Shown: positions 8,298 through 15,515, counted from the stretch's first letter. The stretch is 16,870 bases of DNA from Candidatus Pelagibacter sp. (GCA_028343315.1 JAOLYI010000012.1:1-16870); one strand, 5' to 3'. Notes: a model not told the origin generated them from the letters alone. A program made the numbers and translations.

Positions 8298-9221
8298 TTA
8301 TCTATAACCTTGAGCAGCCCATTTTATTACACTCTTAGCGTTTTGAGGTGTAACAAAACCAGGTCCAGTCATAACTACACCAGCTGGCATAGTTCCATAT
8401 CTCATATATTGTGCAAATATAGATATAGGTAAGTAACCTTGTAGGTACTGTTGTTGGTCTATTAAAAACTCAACTTTTCCAGCAGCAGCAGCTTTAAGCA
8501 TACCTGGAGACATATCAAATGTTCCAAGTTTTATGCTTCCAACTTTACCAGCAGACTCTAAAGCTTTTAGAGCAGCTTCTCCCGCAAGACCAGCTCCTAA
8601 AGTAAGTATAGTGTCATATCCACCACCTAATTTAGCAGCAACAGCTTTTTGAATTTCAGTTGGGTCATTTGAAGTTCCTAAAATTTCTACAGAACCACCA
8701 AAACCTTTTTTGAAACCAGCACATCTTCTATCTAAAGCAACGTTACCAACTTCGTGGTTAACACATAATGCTTTTTTTCCGCCAGCAGCTTTCATTTTTT
8801 GACCGCCACCTACTCCTGCTTCAAATTCAGTTTGACCAACGTGAGCACTAATACCTAGCTTCATGTAGTCATCTGAACCAGAGTTCATAGAAATTACTGG
8901 AATACCAGCAGATATTGCAGCTTTAACAGACTTACCTAAAGCGGCAGCATCTGGTAAAGTGATAACTATACCCTTTGGTTTTTGAGAAACAGCATTATCA
9001 ATTAATTTTGCCATTTCCACCATGTCAAATGTTGCAGGTGCAGTGTATTTGCAAGATATTTTCATATCTTTACAAGCTTTATCTACACCATTTTTTGCAA
9101 CTGACCAGAACGGATCGTTTGCTTGTCCATGGGACACAACAATAATATCAACTGCAAGAGCAGCAACAGACATCATTGCCCAGCTTATTACAGCAGCAAT
9201 TGTTAAGTATATTTTTTTCAT
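8298..9221 (-). CDS. Periplasmic sugar/inositol-binding protein of ABC transporter
   Basis: 307-residue solute-binding protein of the Peripla_BP_4 (ribose/fructose/inositol-binding) group. It captures the substrate in the periplasm and delivers it to the permease. A Sec signal peptide is clear: MKK, a hydrophobic core, then AALA before VDIIVVSHG, with cleavage likely after residue 23. Likely ligand contacts by family analogy are NDPFW (aromatic stack), ITLPDAA, ISMNSG, LDRRCAGF, GTFDMSP and the Gln-rich IDQQQYLQGY. The start is set at ATG 9221: GAGGG lies 5 bases upstream (9231-9227) and the signal peptide begins exactly there. An open frame 18 codons longer exists but would place a polar stretch before the signal. 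The gene is followed by a strong terminator. Substrate specificity is inferred from iolG upstream and iolD/iolE nearby; fructose- or ribose-like sugars cannot be excluded. Confidence 0.93.
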   Translation of the reverse strand: MKKIYLTIAAVISWAMMSVAALAVDIIVVSHGQANDPFWSVAKNGVDKACKDMKISCKYTAPATFDMVEMAKLIDNAVSQKPKGIVITLPDAAALGKSVKAAISAGIPVISMNSGSDDYMKLGISAHVGQTEFEAGVGGGQKMKAAGGKKALCVNHEVGNVALDRRCAGFKKGFGGSVEILGTSNDPTEIQKAVAAKLGGGYDTILTLGAGLAGEAALKALESAGKVGSIKLGTFDMSPGMLKAAAAGKVEFLIDQQQYLQGYLPISIFAQYMRYGTMPAGVVMTGPGFVTPQNAKSVIKWAAQGYR

Positions 9222-9226
9222 TATTT

Positions 9227-9231
9227 CCCTC
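9227..9231 (-). promoter_or_regulatory. Shine-Dalgarno GAGGG that decides the binding-protein start
   Basis: GAGGG on the minus strand ends 5 bases before ATG 9221-9219. It is the only well-placed strong ribosome-binding site I found in front of a start in this window, and it fixes the start at the signal-peptide methionine. It fits very high translation of the transporter's binding protein. Confidence 0.75.
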
Positions 9232-9324
9232 ATTTTGATTGTTAATTTTGAATCATTAAAACAAAAAAAATCCATAAGATCAAAATAAACTTTTTTTTAT
9301 ACAACTTGAAGTATATGTAAAAAC

Positions 9325-10317
9325 TTAAATTTTAATGGTTTTTTTTGACTTCAATGATTTATATGCAGCGTTAGCTAATTTTAGTGCCAAGTATCCATCT
9401 TCAAAAGTTGATCTAGATTTTATTTTATTTTTATGAAGAGAAATTAATTCCTTAAGTTGTAAATTATAAGCATCATTGTATCTTTCTATAAAAAAATTTA
9501 AAAAAGGTTTTTGCGCACTAGATGTTTTTGAATTGAAATATTCAGTAGAATCTTCCCTTTTATTACCAGAAATTAACATTCCTGATTTACCAAATAATTC
9601 AACTCTTTGATCGTATCCAAAGGAACAATGTCTTGAATTAGTAATAACGCAAATTACACCTTTTTTAGATTTCATTGTTACAACTGCTAACTCATGATCA
9701 TTAATTTTTTTATAAAAAGGTTCAAAAGAAGATGCAACAGCATGTATTTCCTTTATTTCATCTTTACCCAAGTAAAATCTACATAGATCAAAATCATGTA
9801 TCATCATGTCTCTAAATATTCCTCCGGAAGATTTTAAATACGAAATTGATGGTGGTGCTGGATCTCTACTTGTAATAATGATTTTTTCTAGTTTCCCTAT
9901 TTTGTTTTTATATAATTCTTTTTTAATTGAATGATGACCAGGATCATATCTTCTATTAAAACCAAGTTGAATCTTTGGTTTAAATTTTTTTACTTTTTTC
10001 AAAGTATTAATAATTTTATTTATATCAAGATCTAATGGTTTTTCACAAAAAATTGTTTTTTTTTCTTTTATACCCTCTTCAATGAATTTTATATGAGTAT
10101 TTGTAGAACTGGAAATAAAGATTATATCAACTTTTTTATCTTTAAATATTTTATTATAATCTTTTTCAATTTTACAATTATATAAGTTTTTAGCTTTTTT
10201 GATTAGCTTATTTATTTTCTCATAAACATATAAAAGTTTTATTTCTTTATTTTTGCATAAATTTTCAGCATGCATCTGACCTATTCTACCAAAACCAAAG
10301 AGAGCGACATTGATCAT
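9325..10317 (-). CDS. iolG: Inositol 2-dehydrogenase (IolG-like), Gfo/Idh family
   Basis: 330-residue NAD-dependent dehydrogenase, the usual IolG length. It oxidises myo-inositol to 2-keto-myo-inositol (scyllo-inosose), the first step of the pathway. The Rossmann motif is ALFGFGRIGQMHA (5-17), the catalytic triad candidates are Lys93 in CEKPLD and Asp170 and His174 in FRDMMIHDFDL, and GFNRRYDP is at 119-126. All three catalytic positions match the Lys/Asp/His set known for B. subtilis IolG. The gene lies upstream of the binding protein on the same strand with a 103-base gap, so it may be co-transcribed with the transporter or the transporter may have its own promoter. It is divergent from iolE, which encodes the next enzyme. 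Its lysine-rich, very low-GC sequence is more AT-biased than the transporter genes. Other Gfo/Idh activities are possible; context makes IolG the best call. Confidence 0.82.
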   Translation of the reverse strand: MINVALFGFGRIGQMHAENLCKNKEIKLLYVYEKINKLIKKAKNLYNCKIEKDYNKIFKDKKVDIIFISSSTNTHIKFIEEGIKEKKTIFCEKPLDLDINKIINTLKKVKKFKPKIQLGFNRRYDPGHHSIKKELYKNKIGKLEKIIITSRDPAPPSISYLKSSGGIFRDMMIHDFDLCRFYLGKDEIKEIHAVASSFEPFYKKINDHELAVVTMKSKKGVICVITNSRHCSFGYDQRVELFGKSGMLISGNKREDSTEYFNSKTSSAQKPFLNFFIERYNDAYNLQLKELISLHKNKIKSRSTFEDGYLALKLANAAYKSLKSKKTIKI

Positions 10318-10373
10318 ATAATTTTGAATACCTTGATTAATCCTATAATAAACATTAATACTTTATAAATATT
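10318..10373. promoter_or_regulatory. Divergent iolG-iolE promoter region
   Basis: This 56-base gap separates iolG (minus) and iolE (plus). On the plus strand a perfect TATAAT occurs at 10344-10349, about 25 bases before the iolE ATG, with a poor -35 candidate (TTTTGA, 10322-10327, 16-base spacer). A perfect 8-base palindrome GATTAATC (10335-10342) lies between them and could be an operator half-way between the two genes. Neither start has a well-placed Shine-Dalgarno. The -10 is plausible; the operator is a guess because short AT-rich palindromes arise by chance. Confidence 0.4.
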
Positions 10374-11273
10374 ATGTCTATAAAATTAGGTATAGCGCCA
10401 ATAGCATGGAGCAACGATGATATGCCAGAACTTGGTGGAGAGACTACTTTAGAACAGTGTTTGAATGAAGCAAGTAAGGCTGGCTTTACTGGAATAGAGT
10501 CAGGTGGAAAATTTCCGAAAGATTCAAAAGAACTTTTACCAAAATTAGAAAAGGAAAATTTACAGCTTTGTTCTGGTTGGTATGGAGCTCACCTTTTAAA
10601 GAATTCACCTAAAGAAGAATTTAGTTTAATGAGATCTCAATTAGATCTGTTTAAAGATTGTAAAGCCCCGTGTATGGTCTTTGCAGAGATCACGAACTCT
10701 GTTCAAGGAGATCCTAAAACTCCTTTGTCTCAAAGACCAAAACTTTCAAATGATGATTGGAGTAAACTAATTTTAAGAATAAATGAAATAGGTAAAATGA
10801 TGTTTGATGAAGGTATGCCTATTGCCTATCACCATCATATGGGAACTGTAATTGAAACTGAAAATGAAACTTCTCGACTTATGGAAAGTACTAATGATTG
10901 CGTTAAGCTATTAGTTGATACAGGTCATATGTTGTTTGCGCAAGGCAACTCAATTAAACTTGTTAAAGATTTTAGTGAAAAATTAATACATGTTCATTGT
11001 AAAGATATTAGGAAAGAAGTTTTAGATAAATCTTTAAAAAATGGTAGCACTTTTCGTCAAGCTTTTTTAGATGGGGCATTCACCGTTCCAGGTGATGGTT
11101 GTATTGATTACGTACCTTTTTTAAAAGCTTTGAAAGAAAAAAATTACAAAGGATGGTTGGTTGTTGAAGCTGAACAGGATCCTGCAAAAGCAAATCCTTT
11201 TGAATTCGCTAAAATTGGTTATAGATACCTAAGTAATGCCGCTAAAGATTGCGGATTTGATATAATTGACTAA
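10374..11273 (+). CDS. iolE: 2-keto-myo-inositol dehydratase (IolE)
   Basis: 299-residue TIM-barrel metalloenzyme of the xylose isomerase-like (AP endonuclease 2) fold, the usual IolE length. It dehydrates 2-keto-myo-inositol to 3D-(3,5/4)-trihydroxycyclohexane-1,2-dione, the substrate of IolD. The start GIAPIAWSNDDMPELGGET (6-24) is characteristic of IolE. Likely metal and catalytic residues are Glu161 after HHHMGT, Asp182 and His185 in VDTGH, His208 and Asp211 in HVHCKDIR, and Glu265/Glu267 in VVEAEQDP. It is a single-gene plus-strand unit between two minus-strand blocks: divergent from iolG and overlapping by 4 bases the end of the convergent small membrane-protein gene. I see no frameshift or missing key residue. 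Confidence 0.92.
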   Translation: MSIKLGIAPIAWSNDDMPELGGETTLEQCLNEASKAGFTGIESGGKFPKDSKELLPKLEKENLQLCSGWYGAHLLKNSPKEEFSLMRSQLDLFKDCKAPCMVFAEITNSVQGDPKTPLSQRPKLSNDDWSKLILRINEIGKMMFDEGMPIAYHHHMGTVIETENETSRLMESTNDCVKLLVDTGHMLFAQGNSIKLVKDFSEKLIHVHCKDIRKEVLDKSLKNGSTFRQAFLDGAFTVPGDGCIDYVPFLKALKEKNYKGWLVVEAEQDPAKANPFEFAKIGYRYLSNAAKDCGFDIID

Positions 11274-11779
11274 CGATAAGCTGAAACTAATTCATTGTTT
11301 CCTGCAGCAACACAAGGAGATTTAATACAAGTTCCAATAATCCATTCAGAACCTACTTCGGAATCAAAGTTATTTTCCGATACAAAAATTATTCCTTTAT
11401 CAGTAGATTGACCCGCTTTACCCTCTGCTTGAATTCTAGGATCTTGAGAAGTTTGAATTAAAGGTTTATCGATATTGTAAGGATTGTTTAATTTAAAGTT
11501 ATCTAAAATATATTTTACAATATTTGAAGAGTTCCATGTGGAATTACAATTTTCTCCCCAGGAAGTTAAATCTTTTTCACTAGCGCCGCATTGATTTATT
11601 TCATTATTTATGAATTCAACAATAGTCTTATGATTAGACTTTATATCATTAGCTTTTTGTAAAACTGACGAACGTGTACTTGCAGTCCAAATAAGCATAA
11701 TTACAACATAAGAAAGTGAACTTAAAACCAAGAATTCTAAAGGACCAAAATTTTTTAATTTTCTTTTTATATCAATCAT
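11270..11779 (-). CDS. Membrane-anchored protein of unknown function, pilin-like architecture
   Basis: 169-residue protein that I do not recognise. A short basic N-terminus (MIDIKRKLKN) is followed by one hydrophobic segment at about 12-34 containing a single Glu near its start (FGPLEFLVL), then a hydrophilic domain rich in Asn and Ser. The four cysteines (64, 78, 151, 156) all lie after the membrane segment, so two disulfides outside the cytoplasm are possible. The layout of a basic head, hydrophobic helix with an early Glu and a Cys-containing globular tail recalls type IV pilins or pseudopilins. However, the Glu is at +3 after the Gly rather than the usual +5, and no prepilin cleavage site is convincing. 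Its ATG overlaps the stop of the upstream dehydrogenase gene (ATGA), so the two are co-translated. A functional link between them is not evident. Confidence 0.72.
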   Translation of the reverse strand: MIDIKRKLKNFGPLEFLVLSSLSYVVIMLIWTASTRSSVLQKANDIKSNHKTIVEFINNEINQCGASEKDLTSWGENCNSTWNSSNIVKYILDNFKLNNPYNIDKPLIQTSQDPRIQAEGKAGQSTDKGIIFVSENNFDSEVGSEWIIGTCIKSPCVAAGNNELVSAYR

Positions 11780-12732
11780 AATTTTACAATCATTGATTTA
11801 TCTAATTTATTTTCAAAAAAATCAATAATATTTTTAGTTGTTTCGATAGACATTCTAGATTTACATTCATTTGTAAATGTGGCTGAATGCGGACTTAATA
11901 AAACTTTTTTATTTTTTAATATTGGATTGTCAATATTAATTGGTTCTTTTTCAAACACATCTAAACCAGCACCAAAAATAATATTTTCGTTTAACGCTTT
12001 GTTTAAATCTAATTCATTTATTATGCCACCGCGTGAAGTATTTATAATTATTGTGTTTTTTTTCATTATTTTAAGTTTAGAAATATTAATCATATTTTTT
12101 GTTTTTTCTGTCAAAGGTATATGTAAAGATAAATAATCACATTTTTTTAAACCTTCATCAAAATTATCGATTTTATTACCACCAAATTGTGAAATTATCT
12201 CTTTTGAAACAAAAGGATCAAAAATATTAACTTTCATTTCAAATCCTAAGCATCTTTTTATTAAACTTTTACCTATTCTCCCAAAGCCGACGATCAAGAT
12301 TTCTTTCTTGAATAATTCTAACGTTTCAATTGTGGATGCGTTTTTTTTAAAATATCCAGATCTTACTTCTTGATCATAGCGATTTATACTTTTAGAGATG
12401 GAAAGCATCATATAAATCACATGTTCAGCTACCGCAACTGCATTAGCTGTAGCTGTAATTAATAAGGTAATATTATTTTTTTTAATATAATTTAAATCCA
12501 CATTGTCATATCCCACTCCATGTCTTGAAATAACTTTTAATTTGGGACAATTTTTAAGAATATTTTTATTAAGCTTGGACACTCTTAAAGTACATCCATC
12601 AAATTCAGGAAGTTTTTCAATTAAATTTTCTTCCGAAACATCAGTGATTAATTCGTAATGAAAACCAGGATTTTTTTCTAAAATATCTAAACCATCTTTA
12701 TGAATTTGTTCAATAATAGCAATTTTTTTCAT
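11776..12732 (-). CDS. D-2-hydroxyacid dehydrogenase (phosphoglycerate/hydroxypyruvate dehydrogenase-like)
   Basis: 318-residue NAD-dependent enzyme of the D-isomer 2-hydroxyacid dehydrogenase family, reducing or oxidising a 2-keto/2-hydroxy acid in the cytoplasm. The substrate segment is SRHGVGYDNVD (69-79), the NAD loop is VGFGRIGKSL (148-157), and the catalytic triad is Arg234 (NTSRGG), Glu263 (DVFEKEP) and His282 (SPHSA). The length suits short 3-phosphoglycerate, hydroxypyruvate or glyoxylate reductases; there is no ACT domain as in long SerA. The start codon lies only 7 bases after the encoded CCA of tRNA-Glu and has no Shine-Dalgarno, so its message probably begins at the tRNA 3' processing cut. 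It is coupled to the small membrane protein downstream (ATGA). It lies next to the inositol genes, but nothing ties it to that pathway. Confidence 0.85.
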   Translation of the reverse strand: MKKIAIIEQIHKDGLDILEKNPGFHYELITDVSEENLIEKLPEFDGCTLRVSKLNKNILKNCPKLKVISRHGVGYDNVDLNYIKKNNITLLITATANAVAVAEHVIYMMLSISKSINRYDQEVRSGYFKKNASTIETLELFKKEILIVGFGRIGKSLIKRCLGFEMKVNIFDPFVSKEIISQFGGNKIDNFDEGLKKCDYLSLHIPLTEKTKNMINISKLKIMKKNTIIINTSRGGIINELDLNKALNENIIFGAGLDVFEKEPINIDNPILKNKKVLLSPHSATFTNECKSRMSIETTKNIIDFFENKLDKSMIVKL

Positions 12733-12739
12733 AAAATTT

Positions 12740-12814
12740 TGGCGGTCCCAAGGGGAATCGAACCCCTCTTTGTTGGATGAAAACCAACTGTCCTAACCGA
12801 TAGACGATGGGACC
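12740..12814 (-). tRNA. tRNA-Glu (anticodon UUC)
   Basis: The minus strand folds into a full cloverleaf of 75 bases with encoded CCA: acceptor GGTCCCA/TGGGACC, D stem GTCT/GGAC, anticodon stem GTTGG/CCAAC with loop TTTTCAT (anticodon TTC), T stem AGGGG/CCCCT with loop TTCGATT, and discriminator G. It reads glutamate codons GAA/GAG. Its first 22 bases also encode the last RecJ residues (VPSSIG) and the TAG stop. It must be transcribed with recJ or from a promoter inside recJ. The 3' end points to the accessory region, the typical orientation at an island boundary. Confidence 0.97.
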
Positions 12815-14577
12815 TTATTTTTGAAAGTCTTATTAACAGAAATATCATCGATAATAAACTCTACATTTGATTGCCCTTTCCACTCATTTAGGGATAGTTT
12901 TCCAGCTATATTAAATGTTTTATTATTTTTTTTTATTAGATATCCTCCAAAATCATTATCTACAGCATTAAACGCAATAGATTTTATGGTAGACCCATCT
13001 TTACCTATTAAAATCGATTTAATGTGTTTTTCTCCTACAACATTACCATTAACAGTCTTTATGTTTTCAATAATAAATTTAGGTTCTGGATTTCCTGATC
13101 CGAATGGAGATAGCAAAGCTACTTTATTATAAAATTCTAAATTTACTGCAGAAGGAGAGATTACACTGTCTAACATTAAAGGTTTATCACTTGATAGATC
13201 TTCATTGATATTTCTAAATTTTCTAAATACATAATTTTTAAACTTTTCAATATTTTCAATTTTTATTGAAAATCCTCCTGCCATTTTATGTCCACCTCCT
13301 TTTAGTAAAATACTTTCTTGAGTGGCAGCTAAAATTATGGATCCAATGTCAAACCCTACAATTGATCTTGCAGATGCTTTACCTATTTTTCCCTCCATTG
13401 AAATTATTATAACTGGTTTATTAAACTTATCTTTTAATCTAGCGGCAACAATTCCAATTACACCCTCATGCCAATTTGAACCACTTATAATAATAACTGG
13501 ATCTTTTAAATAACTAGTTTTTTTATTTAAGATTTTTTGCAGTAAGTCTCTTTCGAGTATTTGTCTTTCTTTGTTATATTGATCTAATTCTGACGCTATT
13601 TTAAAAGTATTTTTTGGATCTTTATTTATAAGTAAGTTTGCACCATGAGAGCATTTACCAACCCTTCCACCTGCATTAATTCTTGGTCCTAGCATAAAAC
13701 CTAGATGGTAAACTGAAGGATTTGACTCAATTTTACAAATATCTAACAAGGTTTTTAAGCCTAAATTCTTTTTAGATTTTATAACTTTTAAACCTTGTTT
13801 TACGATAGCTCTATTCAAACCTATTAAAGGAACAACATCACAAACTGTTCCTAAAGAAACTAAATCTAGAAATCTTATTAAATCAGGTTCCTTAATATTA
13901 TTTTTTGTAAACCAATCTATGAATCTTAACTCTCTATTCAACGAAACAAGAAACATGAAAGAAACACCAGCAGCACATAAATATTGTAAATTAGATTTAT
14001 CATCTAGCCGATTAGGATTTACAATTGAATAAGCAGGTGGAAGTGTAACTTCAGATTGATGATGATCTAATACAATTACGTCAATATTTTTTTTTTTTGC
14101 ATAATCGATAGCTTCAAAAGAAAGAGTTCCACAATCAACAGTAAAAATAACTTGAACTTTTTTTTTAATTAATTCTTCAAAGCTTTTAATCGAAGGTCCA
14201 TAACCTTCTTTTTTTCTATCTGGAATGTAAATTTCATAATCTAAATTTAAAAGAGAAAAGTAATTTCCTAATAAAGCAGTTGAGCTGGCCCCATCAACAT
14301 CATAGTCTCCGAATATTCCAATTTTTTCTTTTTTAGAAATTATTTTAACAGTTCTTAAAGTTGATTTTTTCATATCTATTAAATTATCTGGATTAGGAAG
14401 AATATTTTTAATCGAAGGATTTAAAAAAGAATTTATTTCCTCTTTCTTAATATTTCTTATCGATAAAAGTTTAGAAGTTATTTCATCTAATGAAAAATTA
14501 TCTTTTATAAATGATAGATATTCTTGACTATATTTTCTTAAGATCCAATTTTTACCACTTATAGAAAGTGAGTTCAT
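12793..14577 (-). CDS. recJ: Single-stranded-DNA-specific exonuclease RecJ
   Basis: 594-residue DHH-superfamily 5'-3' exonuclease for single-stranded DNA, used in recombination and mismatch and base-excision repair. The metal motifs are present: GIFGDYDVDGASS (87-99), TVDCGT (146-151), LDHHQS (170-175) and SLGTVCDVVP; GPRINAGGR follows. The DHHA1 domain has GGGHKMAGGFS, and a C-terminal OB-like domain ends the protein. Length is normal. The ATG overlaps the glpX stop (ATGA). The 3' end runs 22 bases into the tRNA-Glu gene, so the stop codon is part of the tRNA D-arm. A run of twelve A on the coding strand (14098-14087) encodes the KKKN just before the DHH motif and is a likely slippage site. 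The gene belongs to the conserved hom-glpX-recJ string. Confidence 0.95.
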   Translation of the reverse strand: MNSLSISGKNWILRKYSQEYLSFIKDNFSLDEITSKLLSIRNIKKEEINSFLNPSIKNILPNPDNLIDMKKSTLRTVKIISKKEKIGIFGDYDVDGASSTALLGNYFSLLNLDYEIYIPDRKKEGYGPSIKSFEELIKKKVQVIFTVDCGTLSFEAIDYAKKKNIDVIVLDHHQSEVTLPPAYSIVNPNRLDDKSNLQYLCAAGVSFMFLVSLNRELRFIDWFTKNNIKEPDLIRFLDLVSLGTVCDVVPLIGLNRAIVKQGLKVIKSKKNLGLKTLLDICKIESNPSVYHLGFMLGPRINAGGRVGKCSHGANLLINKDPKNTFKIASELDQYNKERQILERDLLQKILNKKTSYLKDPVIIISGSNWHEGVIGIVAARLKDKFNKPVIIISMEGKIGKASARSIVGFDIGSIILAATQESILLKGGGHKMAGGFSIKIENIEKFKNYVFRKFRNINEDLSSDKPLMLDSVISPSAVNLEFYNKVALLSPFGSGNPEPKFIIENIKTVNGNVVGEKHIKSILIGKDGSTIKSIAFNAVDNDFGGYLIKKNNKTFNIAGKLSLNEWKGQSNVEFIIDDISVNKTFKNKVPSSIG

Positions 14578-15515
14578 TTGTTATAAATATTTGTGACTGT
14601 CTTAATTATATTTTGGCTTTTATGAAGTGCAAAAGTATTTACTTCAAATTCATTTCCTAAATCTTTTACTCCTTTAGCTAAGTCACCTGATGTTACACCT
14701 GTTGCACAAAAAATCACATCTCCTTTTACCATATCATCAATATTATATTTCTTGGCAAAATCTTTAACACCTAGTTTTTTTGCTCTAACTTTTTCCTCAT
14801 CATTTAGAACTAATCGTCCCTGAATTTGAGCACCGTAACAAGAAAGAGCTGCAGCAACTATAACTCCTTCTGGCCCTCCACCTGTACTGTAATAGATATC
14901 ATTTTTAGGTTTATCGCCTATCACACTTAATGCACCTGCTATATCTCCATCAGTAATATAATTGATGTTAACATTCATTTTTTCTAATTCTTTAACGATG
15001 TTATCGTGTCTAGGTCTCTTTAAAACACAAGCATTTAAATCTGAAATTTTTTTATTTTTAGCTTCACTTAATAATTCAATATTTTTTTTAACTCCATTAT
15101 CAATATCCATTAAATTTTTTGGAAGATTTGCTCCCACTACAATTTTTTCCATGTATGTATCTGGTGCTGATAATAAACATCCTTTTTCAGATATTGCTAA
15201 AACTGAAAATGCATTAGACTGACCGTTAGCAGTAAATTTAGTACCCTCTAAAGGATCCACTGCTATATCAAATTTTGGACCATTTAAAGTACCAAGCTTT
15301 TCACCTATGTATAACATTGGAGCTTCATCCATCTCACCTTCACCTATAACAACTGTTCCTTCCATATTAATCTTATTAAGTTCTCTTCTCATTGGATCAA
15401 CTGCTCCTTTATCTGCTGCAATTTTATCTTTTTTCCCTATAAACTTTGATGCACCAATTGCTGCTTTTTCAGTGACTTTAATGAATAAATTTAAAAATTT
15501 TTTATCAATAGACAT
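14574..15515 (-). CDS. glpX: Class II fructose-1,6-bisphosphatase GlpX
   Basis: 313-residue metal-dependent phosphatase that converts fructose 1,6-bisphosphate to fructose 6-phosphate in gluconeogenesis, slightly shorter than the usual 320-335. Motifs: GEGEMDEAPMLYIGE (58-72) and DPLEGT (87-92), the metal- and phosphate-binding core, then ITDGDIAGAL and the GGGPEGV loop with AALSCYGAQIQGRL. The ATG shares one base with the hom stop (TAATG), and the gene end overlaps recJ by 4 bases, so the three genes form a translationally coupled unit. Sedoheptulose-bisphosphatase side activity is known in the family and cannot be judged here. Confidence 0.95.
   Translation of the reverse strand: MSIDKKFLNLFIKVTEKAAIGASKFIGKKDKIAADKGAVDPMRRELNKINMEGTVVIGEGEMDEAPMLYIGEKLGTLNGPKFDIAVDPLEGTKFTANGQSNAFSVLAISEKGCLLSAPDTYMEKIVVGANLPKNLMDIDNGVKKNIELLSEAKNKKISDLNACVLKRPRHDNIVKELEKMNVNINYITDGDIAGALSVIGDKPKNDIYYSTGGGPEGVIVAAALSCYGAQIQGRLVLNDEEKVRAKKLGVKDFAKKYNIDDMVKGDVIFCATGVTSGDLAKGVKDLGNEFEVNTFALHKSQNIIKTVTNIYNK

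Noticed and set aside
9222..9275. Longer N-terminus of the binding protein starting at 9275
   Set aside because: It would put a polar, non-signal stretch before a perfect signal peptide; the GAGGG site points to the start at 9221.
9281..9300. T-rich run between the iolG and binding-protein genes as a terminator
   Set aside because: No stable GC-containing stem adjoins it; poly-T runs are common in this AT-rich sequence.
12740..12766. Attachment-site duplication of the tRNA 3' end elsewhere in the window
   Set aside because: I looked for a second copy of the T-arm and acceptor sequence and found none, and there is no integrase.
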